A stretch of DNA of 64,000 bases from positions 11,692,543-11,756,542 of the forward strand of contig OX422183.1 in the NCBI GenBank assembly GCA_949130485.1. The letters are read 5' to 3'. Origin of the DNA: Agelas oroides (Eukaryota; Porifera; Demospongiae; Agelasida; Agelasidae). The translations under genes and the position numbers were made by a program. The notes beneath the pieces are model-generated. The model saw nothing but the letters and a program-made list of their open reading frames with translations. It was not told the DNA's origin and ran no database searches. Positions 59,101-64,000 of this stretch are shown here, piece by piece (within the stretch, counting starts at the first letter, position 1; every line of letters starts with the position of its first letter).

Positions 59101-62100
59101 TACAATTTCCCGTTCCAGTTCAGCACACAGTGTGCCAGACTTACAAACCAATTTGATATTATGAATGTACAGGTAGAGTGGAGTTGATTGATACCTAGTT
59201 TGTCCTATTTGAAGTAGTTTTGGTCTCGTAGGTTTGAAAAAGCTTAGGCGATTGACCATCGAGTTGATATTCGGTTGGGTGTAAACTACAATTTCCCGTT
59301 CCAGTCCAGCACACAGTGTGCCAGAGTTACAAACCAATTTTGATATTATGAATGTACATGTACAGGTAGAGTGGAGTTGATTGATAGCTAGTTTGTCCTA
59401 TTTGAAGTAGTTTTGGTCTCGTATGTTTGAAAAAGCTAAGGTGATTGACCATCGAGTTGATATTCGGTTGGGTGTAAACTACAATTTCCCGTTCCAGTCC
59501 AACACACAGTGTGCCAGACTTACAAACCAATTTGATATTATGAATGTACTGGTAGAGTGGAGTTGATTGATACCCAGTTTGTCCTATTTGAAGTAGTTTT
59601 GGTCTCGTAGGTTTGGAAAAGCTAAGGCAATTGACCATCGAGTTGATATTCGGTTGGGTGTAAACTACAATTTCCCGTTCCAGTCCAGCACACAGTGTGC
59701 CAGAGTTACAAACCAATTTGATATTATGAATGTACAGGTAGAGTGGAGTTGATTGATACCTAGTTTGTCCTATTTGAAGTAGTTTTGGTCTCGTAGGTTT
59801 GAAAAAGCTTAGGCGATTGACCATCGAGTTGATATTCGGTTGGGTGTAAACTACAATTTCCCGTTCCAGTCCAGCACACAGTGTGCCAGAGTTACAAACC
59901 AATTTTGATATTATGAATGTACATGTACAGGTAGAGTGGAGTTGATTGATAGCTAGTTTGTCCTATTTGAAGTAGTTTTGGTCTCGTATGTTTGAAAAAG
60001 CTAAGGTGATTGACCATCGAGTTGATATTCGGTTGGGTGTAAACTACAATTTCCCGTTCCAGTCCAACACACAGTGTGCCAGACTTACAAACCAATTTGA
60101 TATTATGAATGTACTGGTAGAGTGGAGTTGATTGATACCCAGTTTGTCCTATTTGAAGTAGTTTTGTTCTCGTAGGTTTGGAAAAGCTAAGGCAATTGAC
60201 CATCGAGTTGATATTCGGTTGGGTGTAAACTACAATTTCCCGTTCCAGTCCAGCACACAGTGTGCCAGAGTTACAAACCAATTTGATATTATGAATGTAC
60301 AGGTAGAGTGGAGTTGATTGATAGCTAGTTTGTCCTATTTGAAGTAGTTTTGGTCTCATAGGTTTGAAAAAGCTAAGGCGATTGAGCATGGAGTTGAATT
60401 CGGTTGGGTGTAAACTACAATTTCCCATTCCAGTCCAGCACACAGTGTGCCAGAGTTACAAACCAATTTGATATTATGAATGTACAGGTAGAGTGGAGTT
60501 GATTGATACCTAGTTTATCCTATTTGAAGTAGTTTTGGTTTCGTAGGTTTGAAAAAAGCTAAGGCGATTGACTATCGAAATGATATTCGGTTGGGTGTAA
60601 ACTGCATTTTTCCGTTCCATTCCTATGGTTCCTACCGTGTCTGATTTTTAATCTATTTATTCATCTTTACTGTTTCTCCTTACAGGACCAAATGGGCAAA
60701 GGTAGACAACCTGGGTGTTGTCTGTGCAAGACTGAAGTTGCTGTCGTTATGGAGATATTGGACTGAGTCTATTTAGTTGTTGACAGCAGTGTTTTTGTTT
60801 TTTGTATGTTCAGTTCCTGTCATCATTTGATCATTCTGTCATGCATTGGTAAACTCTGGGCCGAACCATAAGTTCTGGGTTACTACCACTGTCAGTGCAT
60901 GAGACGTTCCCCAACAAGTCTGCTCCACATATTCGTGCGTGGTGCGCGTGCGCAATTGTTTGAACTTTGACCTTGAGCGCGCTCGCGCTCGAAGTGTGAT
61001 ACTTTTGAAAATGAAGCGCGAGTGAAGGAAGGAGGTGTGCCACGGAACTCGGTCTGAACAGGACAACGGTGAGCAGTGTTTCTCGCAAAATTTATCTTGC
61101 TAGTACGTAGAAAGCTGGGAAATATGTCAGAATAGTATACAGTCACTTGTAGCCCTGTGACATTCTCATATGCTGTATATGAAGCTCTTAAAAACGCTCT
61201 TCATGGTGTGGATTTTGCTTTCTGTTTTAGTACATGTGGTGCTGGACTTCTGATGTCATCTCCCTCCTTGTATACATAGATGGAGGTGAGCCTGGGATAT
61301 TGTTACAAATTGTGACATGAATTCATCCTATCATTATGGCACTCAGACTGTGTATCACGGAACAAGAGCAAAGCAGGTACAGTACACTTTAACACACATA
61401 CATACAGACATAAGTACACCTCCTATCTTTCCGTCTGACAGTGTACCCGCAACTTTTCTGTCAAGTCTATATCGAAGAGCAAGAGCCAGTGAAGAATTAA
61501 AGGTACAGTTCCCTTTTGTCTCATACTGCACCCTCATTTTTCTGTCGCATAGTGTAACCTCGTTCTTCTTTCTATCCCATACTCCAATTCCACATTCTTT
61601 CTGTTTCATAGTACACTTCCTCCCTCTTTGATATTGTTCTCTCCCCACGCACGTACACACAAAGGTAGACAGAAGCCAGCCTGATGTATTGCCACAGTGA
61701 ATATTTGCTCCTTACATTCTTCCTCACCACTTTTACATCCAGGGTCTATCACAGAACAAAAGCCAAGTAAAGAATTAGAGGTACAGTTCTTTCTCTCTCA
61801 TAGTGCACCCTTGTCCTTTCTGTCCCATAACTGTACCCACATTCTTTGCACGATATTCTTACCCCTCGTATATAGATAGAGGCCAGCCTGGGTACAATCT
61901 ACAATGATAACCTCTTCCTTTCCTATTACTCCCACAAAGTGAGCCAAACAAAGAATTAGAGGTAGATGTTCCTTCCTCATTTTCTCTCTTCCCTCGGCAT
62001 GCACATGTATACTTATATACACACATAAACTTGTGTTTTGTTTCTCCACTATACCCTACTCTCTCCTTTCCCAGAGCCCATACATGCACTTTCCCTTTTA

Positions 62101-63512
62101 TTTCTGCCCAATGATATACTACTGTCTTGTTTCCCCACAGATGCAGATATCTATGCTGCAGAAAGTACAAAAGTAACAAGTGACTTTATACTTGAACTAA
62201 GTAGATGGTATATACTAAGGTTTACTTGCTTTTGCTGTCAGTTCATTTCCTTGTGTGCATTATAATCTGTTTTGCCACAATACTGTCATTCAACAGCAAG
62301 GACAAGCTGAATGTACAATACATAGATTATACTGCTATAAGCAGCATGACAATCATACCAATTCATGGATGAAAATCATACTATGTACTCGTGTGATGAT
62401 CATACCCTTTTTGGTATGAAATTCATACCGTTTTGGTATGATATTAATACCGTTTTAGGTATGAAATCCATACCATTTTTGGTATGAAATTCATACCGTT
62501 TTTGGTATGCTCAGTGTAAAAAGCGAAATCATACCTATTTTGGTATGAACTTCATACCATTGTTTTTGCTGTGCACTTACGAATCTTTCAGATGCGCAAG
62601 CACAGTCATGAATTGCCGAGTGCCGTACAGTCTTGGTCCCAGGCTGTATGGAACAAAGGCAGGGTGGCACATAACAGGTACTGCATAACCACACCCATCA
62701 ATTTTGACAGTGAAGTTCTCTTGCTACTCTTGCTACCAGGTATTGGCAGCTAAGAGATGTGGTTTGTTTAACGTCTGTCTACCTTAAGCTTGGACTTTCC
62801 AAAACTGCAAGTTGGGACGATGTCACCGTTCTGTCCCATTTTAATATATAACAGTGCCATTGTGAACTGTCACACTCTTGGCTGGCTACACTTTACCTGG
62901 AAATTCCTGCCACAAAACTCTTACCTTCATCTGAGCATACACAGCCTTTAGTATAATCGCTACACTAGTCTTGTGTGCTTGGACTTGACTGTTAGGGGTA
63001 ACCTTGCATGCAAGTTGACACAGAATCCTCTTCAGGTTGGATCATCCAACTTGCAAGGCTACAGCCAGACTATTTAGTTCTATTCTGTGAGCCCAGTAGC
63101 CAAGTCGTGATCTCCATGTCTTTATTCAATGCAACCTGGGACTGAGAACTTACGGCACAGTGATACATGATCATTCTTGGCTTGCCTTGTATGAATTGTG
63201 CAATTAACTTGCAAGGCTGAAGTCAGAGTGTTTTTACCTCTACAGACCTGTTCATTCTCCGTAAAGACCGTGAGTCCAGTAGTCCATTCCAGTAGTCCAG
63301 TCCAGTGAATAGTGACGGCCAACCTGAAATTTGTATCTTCATCAAATTTCGAGTTGGTATAAAATAAGAATTGTTGTGATGCAAGGCAAGAAGACTGATG
63401 GGTTTCAACACAGTGTTATGTATGGCTATATATATTTATGGAACATTTCTGCATATGTTTAGATATTTCAGTGTCCTATGGAACTCGACCTAGTACAGCA
63501 GCAGAAACAGAC
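56115..63512 (+). CDS. FN3/transmembrane protein gene B with short cytoplasmic exons (incomplete)
   Basis: Exons placed: 56,115-56,463 (FN3 domain from PPTIPFINVTTIETLTFSF to AAENDVGVGEFSN), 56,604-56,761 (start of another FN3, LKLTWEPIS), 57,420-57,548 (transmembrane helix IIAGVVGGLLLVVTIILVV plus RKKKKNK), 60,686-60,701 (a 16-nt microexon), then weaker candidates at 61,347-61,376, 61,466-61,502, 61,743-61,780, 62,141-62,182 (DADIYAAESTK) and about 63,470-63,521 (SYGTRPSTAAETDEFV). Frames break inside the first exon near 56,385 and near 56,628, the latter at an A-run. The tail carries tyrosines and acidic residues and may lead to more exons past the window, conceivably a kinase domain; that is speculation. 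The 57.9-60.6 kb intron holds the satellite. Confidence 0.5.
57963..58140. repeat. GGTATGAA palindrome cluster, left copy
   Basis: It begins CACAGCAAAAACAACGGTAT and contains repeated GGTATGAA...TTCATACC words, several forming 16-bp palindromes. It is in inverted orientation to 62,395-62,574. Confidence 0.7.
58537..60620. repeat. 186-bp satellite, 11 units, with a 3-unit higher-order repeat
   Basis: The anchor AAACTACAATTTCCC (varied once) starts at 58,537, 58,727, 58,912, 59,097, 59,283, 59,476, 59,662, 59,848, 60,041, 60,227, 60,412 and, degraded, 60,599. Spacings are 185-187 except 190 once and 193 twice. The 186-193-186 pattern occurs twice in a row, giving a 565-bp higher-order unit at 59,097-59,661 and 59,662-60,226. 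Because 186 is divisible by three, the minus strand stays open over several units (up to 191 codons with a 62-residue period); I do not call a gene there. Confidence 0.95.
62395..62574. repeat. GGTATGAA palindrome cluster, right copy
   Basis: At least eight copies of GGTATGAAATTCATACC-like words, spaced by CGTTTTT, end with TTGTTTTTGCTGTG, the complement of the left copy's start. Confidence 0.8.
62575..63469. other. Intron or intergenic stretch
   Basis: 63,270-63,313 is a fragment of the GGACTGGACT MITE arm. CTTGCAAGGCT-type words (62,997-63,065, 63,205) repeat. No exon is supported. Confidence 0.35.
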
Positions 63513-63561
63513 GAATTTGTGTAAGTAACAGAGTAGCAGCATGCACGTTTATAATTGGGGA

Positions 63562-63622
63562 AAGTGAGGATTCGATTTCTGAAGGTTGGTCTGATGCTTT
63601 ACCAACTGAACCATTGGAGCTG
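63562..63622 (-). repeat. tRNA-like SINE relic
   Basis: The minus strand shows TGGTTCAGTTGGTAAAGC as an A box and AATCGAATCC as a degenerate B box at tRNA spacing, but the acceptor stem does not pair. Probably a SINE head. Confidence 0.4.
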
Positions 63623-63961
63623 TATGCTAGCTAGAGTGTTGGTAGCATCTCTCTGCCTCACACTCTACGCTCATCTCTACCCCCCTCCCCCTTCCCCCAA
63701 CTCAATTGTTATTTTTAGCAGTGCAAGTCACATGTATTCTAAGTCTTGGGATTGGTTCATCACGGCTACTATATGCGGCACACACACAGGTATGCGAATG
63801 ATTTCTGATGACAGTCACCGGGCTAGCGCTAGGGCTGTTTGTGTTGTACTACTCCTTCAGCTGTGCTCACTACTGACAGTGTCTAACAGTCGTTACTGTA
63901 TCGCTTGTACGTACCTTATCCAGCCATTGTTGATGTCCACGGGCTTTACAAACAAATAAAT

Positions 63962-64000
63962 TCCGCCCTCGAATAGTAGCCGCCCTCGAATAGTAGCCAC
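63962..64000. repeat. 17-18 bp direct repeat at window end
   Basis: CCGCCCTCGAATAGTAG occurs twice in tandem and runs out of the window. Confidence 0.6.

Noticed and set aside
59327-60443. Minus-strand frames of 191 and 183 codons
   Set aside because: They are produced by the 186-bp satellite, whose period is a multiple of three. There is no domain and no splice or start context.

Overview
This is a eukaryotic, animal-type window: multi-exon genes with short GT-AG introns, fibronectin-III and Ig domains, an IRAK/Pelle-like kinase family, a Brambleberry/KAR5/GEX1-type nuclear-fusion protein, and a very dense load of DNA transposons and MITEs. I infer a non-bilaterian metazoan, most likely a demosponge. 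That is inference from gene content and style; no marker in the window proves the species.

Layout. 1-2.1 kb is a copy of an interspersed repeat (R1) carrying a TTAA-site insertion. 3.65-6.36 kb is a type I membrane protein gene with FN3-like repeats (+). 7.4-11.9 kb is repeats and MITEs. 11.88-19.13 kb is one long DNA transposon (called TnX here), flanked by TTA, whose single multi-exon gene ends in a PHD finger. 19.2-25.2 kb is MITEs and a second R1 copy.

25.8-41.8 kb is the core host locus. An IRAK/Pelle-like kinase gene on + (gene C) and a paralogue on - with an added Ig domain (gene D) face each other tail to tail. Their 3' halves, introns included, form near-identical inverted arms of about 1.5 kb. 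Between the arms lies an intact 12-exon gene encoding an integrase-core (DDE) protein.

41.8-47.3 kb is MITEs and minisatellite. 47.29-54.60 kb is an ISL2EU-type (PIF/Harbinger-related) transposon with two convergent genes: a THAP-DDE transposase on + and a SWIM-YqaJ-PHD protein on -. The transposase is split by a 3.47-kb element that itself holds further insertions, so the nest is four deep. 54.88-55.82 kb is the Brambleberry-like exon. 56.1 kb onward is another FN3/transmembrane gene with short cytoplasmic exons; one of its introns holds an 11-unit 186-bp satellite with higher-order structure.

The transposon genes are decayed by stop codons and frameshifts. Several host-like exons also carry single-base breaks, mostly at homopolymers, which may be assembly errors. 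The integrase-like gene is the clear exception: all 12 exons join in phase with its D, D and E residues present.
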